NCBI RefSeq assembly: GCF_003325475.1
Contig: NZ_CP029495.1
Span: forward strand, 3,906,001-3,970,000
Source: Chromobacterium phragmitis
GTDB taxonomy: Bacteria > Pseudomonadota > Gammaproteobacteria > Burkholderiales > Chromobacteriaceae
DNA: 64,000 nucleotides
Direction: 5' to 3'
Below are positions 35,463-43,860 of this stretch, in pieces. Position 1 is the stretch's first letter. Each line of letters begins with the position of its first letter. Both the position numbers and the translations under genes were made by a program. The notes beneath the pieces were generated by a model, which saw nothing but the letters and a program-made list of their open reading frames with translations, did not search any database and was not told the DNA's origin.

Positions 35463-36494
35463 ATGGAAATCGAAAGCGCGGCGCGGCAGGCGCGCCATAG
35501 CGACAAGCAGATATTCGACATATATTTCGGTTTTCTTCATAGCTATGCCTTGCTGTTCGCCGATGAGGTCCGGCTGTTCGAACTGCTGCGCCGCGAGGCA
35601 TTGACTCTGGATCAAATCTCGGCGGCGACGTCGCTGCCGCCTCGTTCGGCCCAGGCGTTGGCTTCCCTGTGCGCGAGCCTGGGCCTGCTGGAAAAGCGGG
35701 GAGAGACGTTTACGCTCGCTTCCCTGGCGGAAGCCTTTCTCACCCGCGAGGCGGAAACGTCTTTTTGCGGGGTGCTGGCCTCGGCGAGAAGCCAGGCGGC
35801 GGCTTTCTCCTACGACTTCTTCAAGGCTTCGTTGCTAAAGGGCGAGTCGCAGCTGTTCGGCGGGACGGATCTATTCGACAACAACGCCCAGGATGCGGAG
35901 CACTGCGAAATCTTCACCCGCGCGATGCACAGCAAGAGCAAGGGACCGGCCCGGGCCTGGGTGGAGAAGATAGACCTGTCGAACCATGCCTGCCTGCTGG
36001 ACGTGGGCGGCGGCTCCGGGGTGCACGCGCTCAGCGCGCTGGCGCGTTGGCCGCAGCTGCGGGCCGTGGTGTTCGACCTGCCCCCGGTATGCGCGGTCGC
36101 CGACACCTTCATTGAGCAATACCGGATGCAGGAGAGGGCGCGGACTTGCGGCGGGAATATCTGGGAAACCGCCTATCCGGCCGCCGACGCGCATTTCTAC
36201 AGCGACATCTTTCATGACTGGCCGCTGGAGAAATGCCTGTTCCTGGCACGGAAGAGTTTTTCCGCTTTGCCGAGCGGCGGCCGCATCCTGTTGCACGAGA
36301 TGCTGTTCAACGCGCAAAAAACGGGGCCGGGCAATGTCGCGGCATACAACGCCAACATGCTGCTCTGGACCCAGGGCCAGCAGCTGTCTGCGCCGGAAGC
36401 GACGGGTTTGCTGCAGGCCGCGGGCTTCGCCGACATCGCGACGCGTTCGACGGGGTATGGAGACTGGAGCCTGGTGACGGGCGTCAAGCCCTAG
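35463..36494 (+). CDS. Class I SAM-dependent O-methyltransferase
   Basis: A 343-residue methyltransferase of the acetylserotonin/hydroxyneurosporene O-methyltransferase type. The N-terminus is a winged-helix dimerisation domain (LTLDQISAATSLPPRSAQAL). The SAM-binding glycine loop LLDVGGGSGVH lies at 178-188, then VFDLPPV (acidic end of strand 2). The catalytic His is in SDIFHDW. It would methylate a hydroxyl of the cluster product or of a carried substrate. It follows the phosphatase by 12 bases and belongs to the same operon. Confidence 0.88.
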   Translation: MEIESAARQARHSDKQIFDIYFGFLHSYALLFADEVRLFELLRREALTLDQISAATSLPPRSAQALASLCASLGLLEKRGETFTLASLAEAFLTREAETSFCGVLASARSQAAAFSYDFFKASLLKGESQLFGGTDLFDNNAQDAEHCEIFTRAMHSKSKGPARAWVEKIDLSNHACLLDVGGGSGVHALSALARWPQLRAVVFDLPPVCAVADTFIEQYRMQERARTCGGNIWETAYPAADAHFYSDIFHDWPLEKCLFLARKSFSALPSGGRILLHEMLFNAQKTGPGNVAAYNANMLLWTQGQQLSAPEATGLLQAAGFADIATRSTGYGDWSLVTGVKP

Positions 36495-36594
36495 GGCGAT
36501 GCGGGGAGGGCGCCTGCCTGGCGGCTCTCCCGGCGCAAGAATGTCTCCGCGGACACGCTCCGCCTTCCATTGGGCCTTGTTGAGAAGCCGATAC

Positions 36595-37791
36595 ATGATT
36601 CCAATCCGCTATCGCATTTTGTGCATCTACTCCGCCATGCTGGCGATGACGCAATTCCAGTGGATGCGTTTCGCCCCCATTACCGACCTGGTGGCGTCCG
36701 GTTACGGCATTAGCTACGGCCAGGTGGGCGCGTTGTCGCTGGCTGTCACCGCGCTGGCCTTGCCCTTGGCCTTGCCCGGCGGCGGCATGGTGGACCGGTT
36801 GTCGGTACGCGCCTGCTTGAGGATGACTGCCGCCGCCATGCTGTTGGCGGCGTTTATCCGCGTGGCGCGGCCGCAGTACGCGTTTTTGCTGGCTGGCCAA
36901 CTGCTGTTCGGCTTTGTCCAGCCTTTGACCATGTCTTTGCTGGTGAAGCTGATGCTGGTCTGGTTTTCGCCCAGCGAGCGCGACAGAGTGTCTGCCTTGT
37001 CCAGCATGGTCATTTTCCTGGGAATCGGCGCCGCTTTCGTGCTGGTACCGTTAACGGAGCCGGGACATGTGGCCGGTTCTTTGTGGCTGGATGTCGTTTT
37101 GTTCGGAGCGATAGCCATCCTGACCTTCGCGTATGTGCCGCGCGACCACTTGCCTGCCGGCCTGGATGCCGGGCATGAGCCGATTGGCCGCGCCTTGTGG
37201 ACAGATAGTCTGGCTCTCATCCGCACGCCGTCCTTCATGGCGGTGTTGCTGATGATTTTTCTGACCAATGGCTATTTTTCCGCCATCACCACCTGGCTGG
37301 AGCCGATTCTGGCACGTCGAGGCGTGGATGCGCAGACATCGGGACTGGTGGTGGTTTTCATGCTGGCTGGCGGAATGGCGGGCGCGGCGCTGATCATGGC
37401 CTTGATTCGAGCCGGAGCCGCTGCCGGGCGCGTGCTTTCGGGTGCCGCGCTGGCTGCCGGATTGGGCACGTTGTGCCTGTTTTACAGCGGCTGGTTTCCA
37501 TTGCTGGCGTTTGCCGGGCTGATCATCGGAGCGGCGTTGCTATCGCCGCTGCCTTTGCTGTTGGGGAGGGTAGCCTGCATCGCTGGCCGGCGGCGCTCCG
37601 GCATGGCGACCGCTATTTTCTGGCTGGTGGGCAATATCGGCGCGACGCTGATGATAGCGGCTCTGGGCGGCGCGGCGGATGATGGCAACTGGCAAAACGC
37701 CGCCGTGTTGTTGTGTCTGCTGTTGCTGGCGCAGATCGCGACTTCCCTGTTGGGGTTTCGGCCGATGCCGGCAGGTCCCGAACGGGCGTGA
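36595..37791 (+). CDS. MFS exporter of the biosynthetic cluster
   Basis: A 398-residue, 12-segment MFS protein. It begins MIPIRYRILCIYSAMLAMTQ; the loop 2-3 motif reads GGGMVDRLSVRACLR. It resembles the group of nitrate/cyanate-like and FLVCR-like carriers more than drug pumps. I chose the ATG at 36595 because it precedes the first membrane segment; the open frame before it is Arg-rich. It lies about 100 bases after the methyltransferase, last in the cluster, and probably exports the product or gives self-protection. Confidence 0.85.
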   Translation: MIPIRYRILCIYSAMLAMTQFQWMRFAPITDLVASGYGISYGQVGALSLAVTALALPLALPGGGMVDRLSVRACLRMTAAAMLLAAFIRVARPQYAFLLAGQLLFGFVQPLTMSLLVKLMLVWFSPSERDRVSALSSMVIFLGIGAAFVLVPLTEPGHVAGSLWLDVVLFGAIAILTFAYVPRDHLPAGLDAGHEPIGRALWTDSLALIRTPSFMAVLLMIFLTNGYFSAITTWLEPILARRGVDAQTSGLVVVFMLAGGMAGAALIMALIRAGAAAGRVLSGAALAAGLGTLCLFYSGWFPLLAFAGLIIGAALLSPLPLLLGRVACIAGRRRSGMATAIFWLVGNIGATLMIAALGGAADDGNWQNAAVLLCLLLLAQIATSLLGFRPMPAGPERA

Positions 37792-38380
37792 TCGTTTCGC
37801 CAGCGCGTCCGGGCGTGCCGGCATGATAGATGTGTTGTTGAAAAAACACGCCCATTGCCATTTCTTTGGCATTTTTGATCCGGAAAGGCGGGGCGGGCAC
37901 GGGGGCGAAGGCTAGCGGCGAGGCGGGATAAATGCCAATGGATTTTCGAGGGGCGCGTTTCGACAGCGGCATCTTTGTTTACAAAAGCAGCTGTCGCAGC
38001 GCATGCGTCTCCGCGGAATGGCCGCTTGGCGGAGGCATTGTCGGCGCGCGCGTTTACATGAAGGAAAAAATCCTCCGCATGGCGCGGCGGGCTGAGGCGT
38101 ATTCCATTTTTTCGATCCGGTTTTCGCCTGGAAAAGATGAAGCCGGCTCGGCGCGGCGCATGGGTGGACAGCGCGGAGAAGAGGGCGGTAACTTGGCGTT
38201 TCTCGTTCGAGAGCCGTTGGCAAACCCTGTCCAGGCGTTTTGCCCGCGGCTCTCTTTTTGAATGGGGGCCGGGGGCCGCAAATTCATCGCTTACAACACC
38301 TGAGTCACAGCATTTCTCCAAGACGGCGAAGTTGGGATCCAAATCAGGGGCGGCGCCCGGATTCCGCACTGGAGAAATAG
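37792..38380. other. Gene-free region containing an orphan terminator
   Basis: About 590 bases with no gene that I can support; long minus-strand frames are Arg/Pro-rich shadows. A strong terminator sits at 38209-38259, more than 400 bases after the last gene and about 120 bases before the next. Confidence 0.45.
38209..38259 (+). terminator. Strong rho-independent terminator, far from any upstream gene
   Basis: Arms gagagccg-tt-ggcaaa and ttttgcc-cg-cggctctc form a long stem with one small internal mismatch, followed by TTTTT. It could end an unannotated small RNA between 37.8 and 38.2 kb or act as a leader attenuator for the CitMHS gene. Confidence 0.85.
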
Positions 38381-39667
38381 ATGCTTACCTTTGCAGGACT
38401 TGCCATCATCGTCACCGTGGTATCGCTGCTGATACTGCGCAAACTCGCCCCCGTGGTCTGTCTCACCCTGGTTCCCTTTCTAGGCGCTTTGCTGGCGGGC
38501 TTCGGCTTTGCCGACATCGGCAAGTTTTACGGCAGCGGGCTCAGTTCCGTGGTCCAGGTCGCCACCATGTTCATCTTCGCCATCACCTTTTTCGGCGTGA
38601 TGCAGGACACCGGCGTGTTTCGGCCCATCGTGAACGGCATGGTGCGGGTGTCGGGCGGCAACGCCGTGACGGTGGCGGTGTGCACGGCGGTGGTGGGCAT
38701 GCTGGCCCACCTGGACGGCGTGGGCGCCACCACTTTCTTGTTGACCGTGCCCACGCTGCTGCCGCTGTACCGCCGGCTGGGCATGAACCCTTATCTGATG
38801 ATGCTGTTGCTGGCGCTGGGCGCTGGCATTCTCAACATGATGCCGTGGGCCGGACCGCTGGGCCGCGCCGCGGCGGTGACGGACCTGGACCCGGCCAAGC
38901 TGTGGCAGCCGCTGATACCGCTGCAACTGATAGGCGCGGCGCTGCTGGTGGCGCTGGCTTTCGGACTGGGAATGCTGGAGGCCAGGCGTTTGCGCGGGCA
39001 AGCGGCAGTTGCGCCGGAGACGGCGGACGAGGATGACGGCGCCGGTTTGCCCAAGCGTTTCTTCGTCAACGCCGCGCTGTTCTTGGCGGTGATCGGCACG
39101 CTGGTTTCCGGCATTCTGCCTTCCGGCTACGTGTTCATGATAGGCCTGGGCGTGGCGCTGGTGATCAACTACCCCGATGTGGACGATCAACTGGCGCGCA
39201 TCCGCGAGCATGCGCCCAACGCGCTGCTGATGGGCGCCATCATTCTGGGCGCAGGCACCTTCCTGGGGGTATTGAACGGCAGCGGCATGCTCAAGGCGAT
39301 AGCCGGCGACCTGGTGCATGTGCTGCCGGAGGGCGCCGCGCCGCATCTGCATTTGATCCTGGGCGTGTTCGGCCTGCCGCTGGACCTGGTGCTGAGCACG
39401 GACGCCTATTACTTCGCCTTGCTGCCGGTCATTCTGGAAATCGTGTCCGGCTACGGCGTGGAAGCGCCGGCGGCCATCTACGCGCTGATGATAGGCAATG
39501 TGATAGGCACTTTCGTCAGTCCGTTCTCGCCTGCGCTGTGGCTGGGCCTGGGCCTGGCCGGGCTGGACATGGGGCGGCACATCCGCCATTCGCTGCTGAC
39601 CATGTGGCTGTTTTCGCTGGCGCTGATGGGCGTGGGTTTCGGCCTGGGTTTGATGGCGCCGGCCTAG
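38381..39667 (+). CDS. CitMHS-family citrate/tricarboxylate transporter
   Basis: A 428-residue inner-membrane carrier with about 12 segments. Key motifs are the HLDGVGATTFLLTVPTLLPLYRRLGM segment (residues 107-132), LNMMPWAGPLGRAA in the first half, and STDAYYFALLPVI in the second. CitMHS proteins take up citrate complexed with a divalent metal in symport with protons. Length and motif order are normal. It stands alone; the nearest citrate-type two-component system, at 11.6 kb, is destroyed. Confidence 0.9.
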   Translation: MLTFAGLAIIVTVVSLLILRKLAPVVCLTLVPFLGALLAGFGFADIGKFYGSGLSSVVQVATMFIFAITFFGVMQDTGVFRPIVNGMVRVSGGNAVTVAVCTAVVGMLAHLDGVGATTFLLTVPTLLPLYRRLGMNPYLMMLLLALGAGILNMMPWAGPLGRAAAVTDLDPAKLWQPLIPLQLIGAALLVALAFGLGMLEARRLRGQAAVAPETADEDDGAGLPKRFFVNAALFLAVIGTLVSGILPSGYVFMIGLGVALVINYPDVDDQLARIREHAPNALLMGAIILGAGTFLGVLNGSGMLKAIAGDLVHVLPEGAAPHLHLILGVFGLPLDLVLSTDAYYFALLPVILEIVSGYGVEAPAAIYALMIGNVIGTFVSPFSPALWLGLGLAGLDMGRHIRHSLLTMWLFSLALMGVGFGLGLMAPA

Positions 39668-39681
39668 CCGCTGGGAGCTTT

Positions 39682-39704
39682 CGGCCGGGCTTGGTTCCCG
39701 GCCG
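39682..39704 (+). terminator. Hairpin after the CitMHS gene
   Basis: Arms cggccggg and cccggccg with a seven-base loop, 15 bases after the stop codon, without a T run. Confidence 0.45.
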
Positions 39705-39817
39705 CAGGCTGCTATACCTAATGAACTTGCCTGGATAGTCCTTGTTGCTTCATTTCCCGCGGCCCGCCAGGGTTGCCGGCGCGAACGCGAGGGAGGCGGT
39801 TCGACGGGAGACGCGAC

Positions 39818-40468
39818 ATGAGGAAGGTGAGCAGCCTGATGCTGGGCAACGAGATGTTCCAGCAAAGCTATTTCAAGAAGCACGAAGAGCAATTGCAGGA
39901 CCTGGTGGAGAACGGGCAGCACCCCAAGGCGCTGTACATCGGCTGCGCGGATTCGCGGGTGGTCCCGTCGCTGTTCACCAATACCCCGCCCGGGCAGCTG
40001 TTCGTGCTGCGCAATGTCGGCAACTTCGTGGCGCCGTACAAGCCGGACGAGGACTACCATGCCACCGCCGCCGGCATCGAATACGCGGTGAACGCGCTGA
40101 ATGTTTCGGAAATCATCATCTGCGGGCACACCCATTGCGGGGCCATCGCCGCCTTGTACAACCCGATAGACGCCAAGAAATTCATTCACACCCGCAAGTG
40201 GCTGACGCTTGGCTTCCAGGCCAAGGACATCGCGCTGAAGACGCTGGGCGAAGGGGCGGACAAGAATCAGCTGTATTCGCTGACGGAAAAGTTGTCCGTG
40301 GTGTCGCAAATCCAGAACCTGCTGACCTACCCCTACGTGAAGGAAAAGGTGGACCAGGGCGCGCTGCACCTGCACGGCTGGATGTACGACATCGAAACCG
40401 GCGCGCTGGAATATTACGATCCGGACGCGCGGGAGTTCGTGTCGCTGAAGGGCAAGGCCGCGCGGTGA
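39818..40468 (+). CDS. Beta-class carbonic anhydrase
   Basis: A 216-residue zinc enzyme that interconverts CO2 and bicarbonate. Zinc ligands are Cys43, His104 and Cys107 (CADSR and CGHTHCGA), with the Asp45-Arg47 catalytic dyad. LRNVGN and the final LHGWMYDIETGALEYYD are typical of the plant/bacterial type. I chose the ATG at 39818 after GGGAG; 15 extra open codons upstream are Arg-rich. It lies 40 bases before a SulP transporter, which strongly suggests joint bicarbonate handling. Confidence 0.93.
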   Translation: MRKVSSLMLGNEMFQQSYFKKHEEQLQDLVENGQHPKALYIGCADSRVVPSLFTNTPPGQLFVLRNVGNFVAPYKPDEDYHATAAGIEYAVNALNVSEIIICGHTHCGAIAALYNPIDAKKFIHTRKWLTLGFQAKDIALKTLGEGADKNQLYSLTEKLSVVSQIQNLLTYPYVKEKVDQGALHLHGWMYDIETGALEYYDPDAREFVSLKGKAAR

Positions 40469-40508
40469 CCACGCGCGCGGCCCATGGTTTTGGAGCTTTC
40501 GACACCGG

Positions 40509-42131
40509 ATGAATGCGAATAAAGGCATGACCGGCGATGTGTTCGGCGGCTTGACGGCCGCCATCGTCGCCTTGCCGCTGGCGCTGGCCTTCGGCGTGCA
40601 GTCGGGGCTGGGCGCGGTGGCCGGGCTTTACGGCGCCATCGTGCTGGGCATCGTGGCAGCCCTGTTGGGCGGGACCCCCACCCAGATCAGCGGCCCTACC
40701 GGACCGATGACGGTGGTGGCGGCGGCCATCGTCTCCGCCGAAGCGGCTTACTTCGGCTCGCTGGAGGCGGCCATGCCGGCCATTGTGATGACCTTTGTGC
40801 TGGCCGGCCTGTTCCAGGCGCTGATGGGGCTGGCGCGGTTGGGACAGTACATCAAGTACATGCCCTACCCGGTGATTTCCGGCTTCATGAGCGGGATCGG
40901 CGTCATCATCATCGCCTTGCAGATTTTCCCTCTGCTGGGACAGGCCTCGCCTAAAACGACGGTGGACATTTTGCTGGCGCTGCCGGCGGCTCTGGGGCGC
41001 GTCAACGGGCAGTCGCTGGGGCTGGCGCTGGGCGTCGTCGCCACCATCTACCTGTTTCCCAAAGTCACCCGGGCGGTGCCCTCCACCCTGGTGGCGCTGC
41101 TTGGCTTCACGATGCTGTCGGCGGCGCTGGGGCTGGATGTGCCCACCATCGGCCATATTCCCCAAGGGCTGCCATCCTTCCATCTGAGCGCGCTGCTCGA
41201 TATGAAGTGGCACGATCCGGGCATCATCATCTTCACCGCGCTGACGCTGGCCAGCCTGGGCGCGATAGACTCGCTGCTCACCTCCGTGGTGTCGGACAAT
41301 ATGACGCGCACCCAGCACCACTCCAACAAGGAGCTGATAGGCCAGGGCATAGGCAATGCCCTGGCCGGGCTGGTGGGCGGCATTCCCGGCGCGGGCGCCA
41401 CCATCCGCACCGTGGTCAATATCCAATCCGGCGGCCGCAGCCGCCTGTCCGGGGCGACGCATGGCCTGGTCTTGCTGATCATCCTGTTCGGCGCCAGCGC
41501 CTATGCCGGCAAGATTCCGCTGGCGGTGCTGGCCGGCATACTGGTGACGGTGGGCGTGGGCATCATCGACTACCGCAGCCTGCGCGACATCAAGCACATT
41601 CCCAGGGCCGACATGGCCATCATGCTGAGCGTGATGTTGCTGACCGTATTCGTGGACCTGCTGCAGGCGGTGGGCATAGGCATGGTGATGGCCGCGCTGT
41701 GGTTCATGAAGCAAATGGGCGATCTGGCGGAGGAAAACGCCAAAGGGCATGTGCTGATCCACGAGGACCAAGCCGCGCTGCCGGACGAGCGCCCCTTGCT
41801 GGAGGCCATGGGGGGCAGGGTTTACATCCAGCATTTTGACGGCCCCATCTTTTTTGGCTTCACCTTTGGCTTCAACAAGATCATCCGCGAGCTGCCGGAA
41901 GTCCAGATGGTGGTTTTCAGGATGGAGAACGTGCCCTATATGGATCAGAGCGGCCTGTACGCGTTTGAGGACGCGGTGACCGAGCTGAAGAGCAAGGGCA
42001 TAGATGTGGTGTTTTGCGGATTGCAGCCGCAGCCGCAAGGCATGTTCGAAAAAGTGAAGATCATCCCGAACCTGGTGGCGGACGACAAAATCTTCACAAC
42101 CTTCCAGCAGATAGCGGCGCGCGGCGGCTAA
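40509..42131 (+). CDS. SulP/SLC26 anion transporter with STAS domain, probably bicarbonate
   Basis: A 540-residue SulP permease. The N-terminal GLTAAIVALPLALAFGVQSG and GTPTQISGPTGPMTVV motifs are diagnostic, followed by about 14 membrane segments and a C-terminal STAS domain (about 425-535) with MENVPYMDQSGLYAFEDAV. Because the gene directly follows a carbonic anhydrase, the substrate is more likely bicarbonate than sulfate, as for BicA/DauA-type members. No sulfate-assimilation gene is near. Confidence 0.9.
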   Translation: MNANKGMTGDVFGGLTAAIVALPLALAFGVQSGLGAVAGLYGAIVLGIVAALLGGTPTQISGPTGPMTVVAAAIVSAEAAYFGSLEAAMPAIVMTFVLAGLFQALMGLARLGQYIKYMPYPVISGFMSGIGVIIIALQIFPLLGQASPKTTVDILLALPAALGRVNGQSLGLALGVVATIYLFPKVTRAVPSTLVALLGFTMLSAALGLDVPTIGHIPQGLPSFHLSALLDMKWHDPGIIIFTALTLASLGAIDSLLTSVVSDNMTRTQHHSNKELIGQGIGNALAGLVGGIPGAGATIRTVVNIQSGGRSRLSGATHGLVLLIILFGASAYAGKIPLAVLAGILVTVGVGIIDYRSLRDIKHIPRADMAIMLSVMLLTVFVDLLQAVGIGMVMAALWFMKQMGDLAEENAKGHVLIHEDQAALPDERPLLEAMGGRVYIQHFDGPIFFGFTFGFNKIIRELPEVQMVVFRMENVPYMDQSGLYAFEDAVTELKSKGIDVVFCGLQPQPQGMFEKVKIIPNLVADDKIFTTFQQIAARGG

Positions 42132-42165
42132 GGCGGCATGCCCGGCGGCGCCGGGCTTCCCGCGC

Positions 42166-42624
42166 TCAGGCCGCCTGCGGGCGGACGCGCAGCTTGCCGG
42201 CCAGCCGCAAGCCATCGCGGAAATTTTTCCCCATCATCGTCAACTGCGCCAATCCCACCGCCAGCTCCAGCGCCTGGACCGCATAGAAAACCGCGTCGAA
42301 TGCGCCTGCCTGCGCGCGAAGGTTCAGAAACAGCGCGGCGGGAATCATGATCAGCAAGCCGTTCATGGCGATGAACGGCATCCGCTTCTTTTTGCCTTCC
42401 ACTAGCTTGCCTTTTCGGCTCTTGGCCAGCATGGCGCCGCTGGCGCCCGTCAGCGCCATGGCCGCCGCCAAGGCTGGCACGCCGGCATAGGCGATGGCGT
42501 GTTTGACGGCCGCAATCGCGGCATGGTCCAGAAACAGCTCCGAAACGACGGTGGCGCTCCAAAAAACGGCGATGGCCAGGGTGGCGGCGGTGGCGGCCAC
42601 GGCGTGGAGAATGGCTTTGTTCAT
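42166..42624 (-). CDS. Small four-helix membrane protein
   Basis: A 152-residue protein with four hydrophobic segments (near residues 5-30, 40-65, 85-105 and 110-130) and a basic cytoplasmic loop between the second and third (KSRKGKLVEGKKKRMP). I do not recognise a family. The ATG at 42624 follows AAGGA. It is divergent from a MarR regulator with an 18-base palindrome between, so it is probably the regulator's target and may be induced by a small molecule. Confidence 0.75.
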   Translation of the reverse strand: MNKAILHAVAATAATLAIAVFWSATVVSELFLDHAAIAAVKHAIAYAGVPALAAAMALTGASGAMLAKSRKGKLVEGKKKRMPFIAMNGLLIMIPAALFLNLRAQAGAFDAVFYAVQALELAVGLAQLTMMGKNFRDGLRLAGKLRVRPQAA

Positions 42625-42724
42625 GCTTGAATCCTTGCTGCGAATGAAACGGAACGGCTGCGCCAGCCGGCGGCGGGAGCAGACAACGCGCGCCGCATCG
42701 GCTAACATGGCTCATGTTTTCATA

Positions 42725-42742
42725 TTGACATCATGATGTCAA
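42725..42742. promoter_or_regulatory. Perfect 18-bp palindrome, probable MarR operator
   Basis: The sequence ttgacatcatgatgtcaa is a perfect inverted repeat, located between the divergent membrane-protein and MarR genes, 37 bases ahead of the marR start. MarR dimers bind such 16-20-base palindromes and usually repress both the target and their own gene. Confidence 0.82.
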
Positions 42743-42778
42743 AAAGACATTGAGTTGCCTATTTGCGGAGTGCGGGAA

Positions 42779-43243
42779 ATGCAACAGCGAAACGAAAGAA
42801 CGGCGGCGGGCGAGGCGCTGTCGGATGTGGTGCTGGATTTGTTCAGGGTAAACAACGGCTTGCTGGCGCAGGGAGATAGATTGGTGGCGCCGTTGGGCCT
42901 CACCAGCGCCCGCTGGCAGGTGCTGGGCACGATAGTGGCGGCGGAGCGCCCGCAGCCGGTGGCCTGGCTGGCGCGAGACATGGGAGGCAACCGCCAGAAT
43001 GTGCAGCGCATCGTCAATGATCTGGCCAAGGAAGGCTGGGTGGCATTCGCCGACAATCCCCACCATCGCCGCGCCTCGCTGATTGTGCTGACCGATCTGG
43101 GCCGGGAGGCCTACAACGCCGCGATGAAGCTGCAAGCGCCGTGGATCAACCGGCTGGCCGAGGGCATGGGCCTGGAGGACATTGCCGCGCTGCGGCGGGT
43201 GCTGTCCATATTGCAGGCGCGGTTGGCGGAAGATGCGGGTTGA
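42779..43243 (+). CDS. MarR-family transcriptional regulator
   Basis: A 154-residue winged-helix protein. The core reads LTSARWQVLGTIVAAERPQP, then LARDMGGNRQNVQRIVNDLA (recognition helix), and the wing WVAFADNPHHRRASLIVLTDLG. I chose the ATG at 42779 because GGAG lies eight bases upstream; a TTG eight codons earlier is also open. It is divergent from a small membrane protein across a perfect palindrome and probably represses both genes until a ligand binds. Confidence 0.9.
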   Translation: MQQRNERTAAGEALSDVVLDLFRVNNGLLAQGDRLVAPLGLTSARWQVLGTIVAAERPQPVAWLARDMGGNRQNVQRIVNDLAKEGWVAFADNPHHRRASLIVLTDLGREAYNAAMKLQAPWINRLAEGMGLEDIAALRRVLSILQARLAEDAG

Positions 43244-43338
43244 GCCGTTCGTTCCGTCAGCTTTTGCCGATTCCGCGCCATAGACGCAGGGCGTAACTGA
43301 GAGGCAGAGATGAATATCCATAGGACGGACTGGGCGAG

Positions 43339-43563
43339 ATGCGGAAAATAAAGCTGAGCGAAGGAAAAATATTCTTGATCTTGGCGGTGCTCTATTGGGC
43401 GTTTGCCATGGTCTGGTGTTGGCGCGCGACGGATGGAGAGTGTCTGTATTTCATCATTTTCCTGCAGATGGCCGCGATGTATTTCTTGCCGGCCATGGGC
43501 GCGCTGTGGATGGCGATTTCCGCCGTTTCCTGGCTGCTTGCCCGTATGCCAGAGGGCCGGTAG
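43339..43563 (+). CDS. Small membrane protein (74 residues)
   Basis: Two hydrophobic helices (IFLILAVLYWAFAMVWCW and, after CLYFIIFLQMA, YFLPAMGALWMAISAVSWLL) with charged ends (KIKLSEGK and RMPEGR). The positive-inside pattern and lower GC at the start suggest a real gene. No family recognised. It lies 95 bases after marR. Confidence 0.5.
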   Translation: MRKIKLSEGKIFLILAVLYWAFAMVWCWRATDGECLYFIIFLQMAAMYFLPAMGALWMAISAVSWLLARMPEGR

Positions 43564-43860
43564 AGGGGCGTCGCCTGCCAGGCGATGCGCTGTCAGACAG
43601 CGTGTAGTGCTCAAACGTCATGTCAGCCTGCGGCCTTGGTGATTGGCTCCCTCCCATGTCGAGGCAGGGGGCTGGACGATGCACCGCCTTTTTGGGGTTT
43701 GTAACAGGCGCGAGGCATTGTTTTTTCATTCCCTTTTGACAAGGCGGTTCGAAGGCTTGGATATGTTGCCAACGCTAGAGCGGGCGTCCATGCGCAAGGC
43801 CCGCTTCGGCAGACCTTGCGCATGGACGAAAAGGCTAGGGACGACAACGCCCCGGCTGTG

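Noticed and set aside
37482..38369. A 295-codon minus-strand frame overlapping the end of the MFS gene
   Set aside because: Arg/Pro-rich, no homology-like pattern, overlaps a real gene and a terminator.
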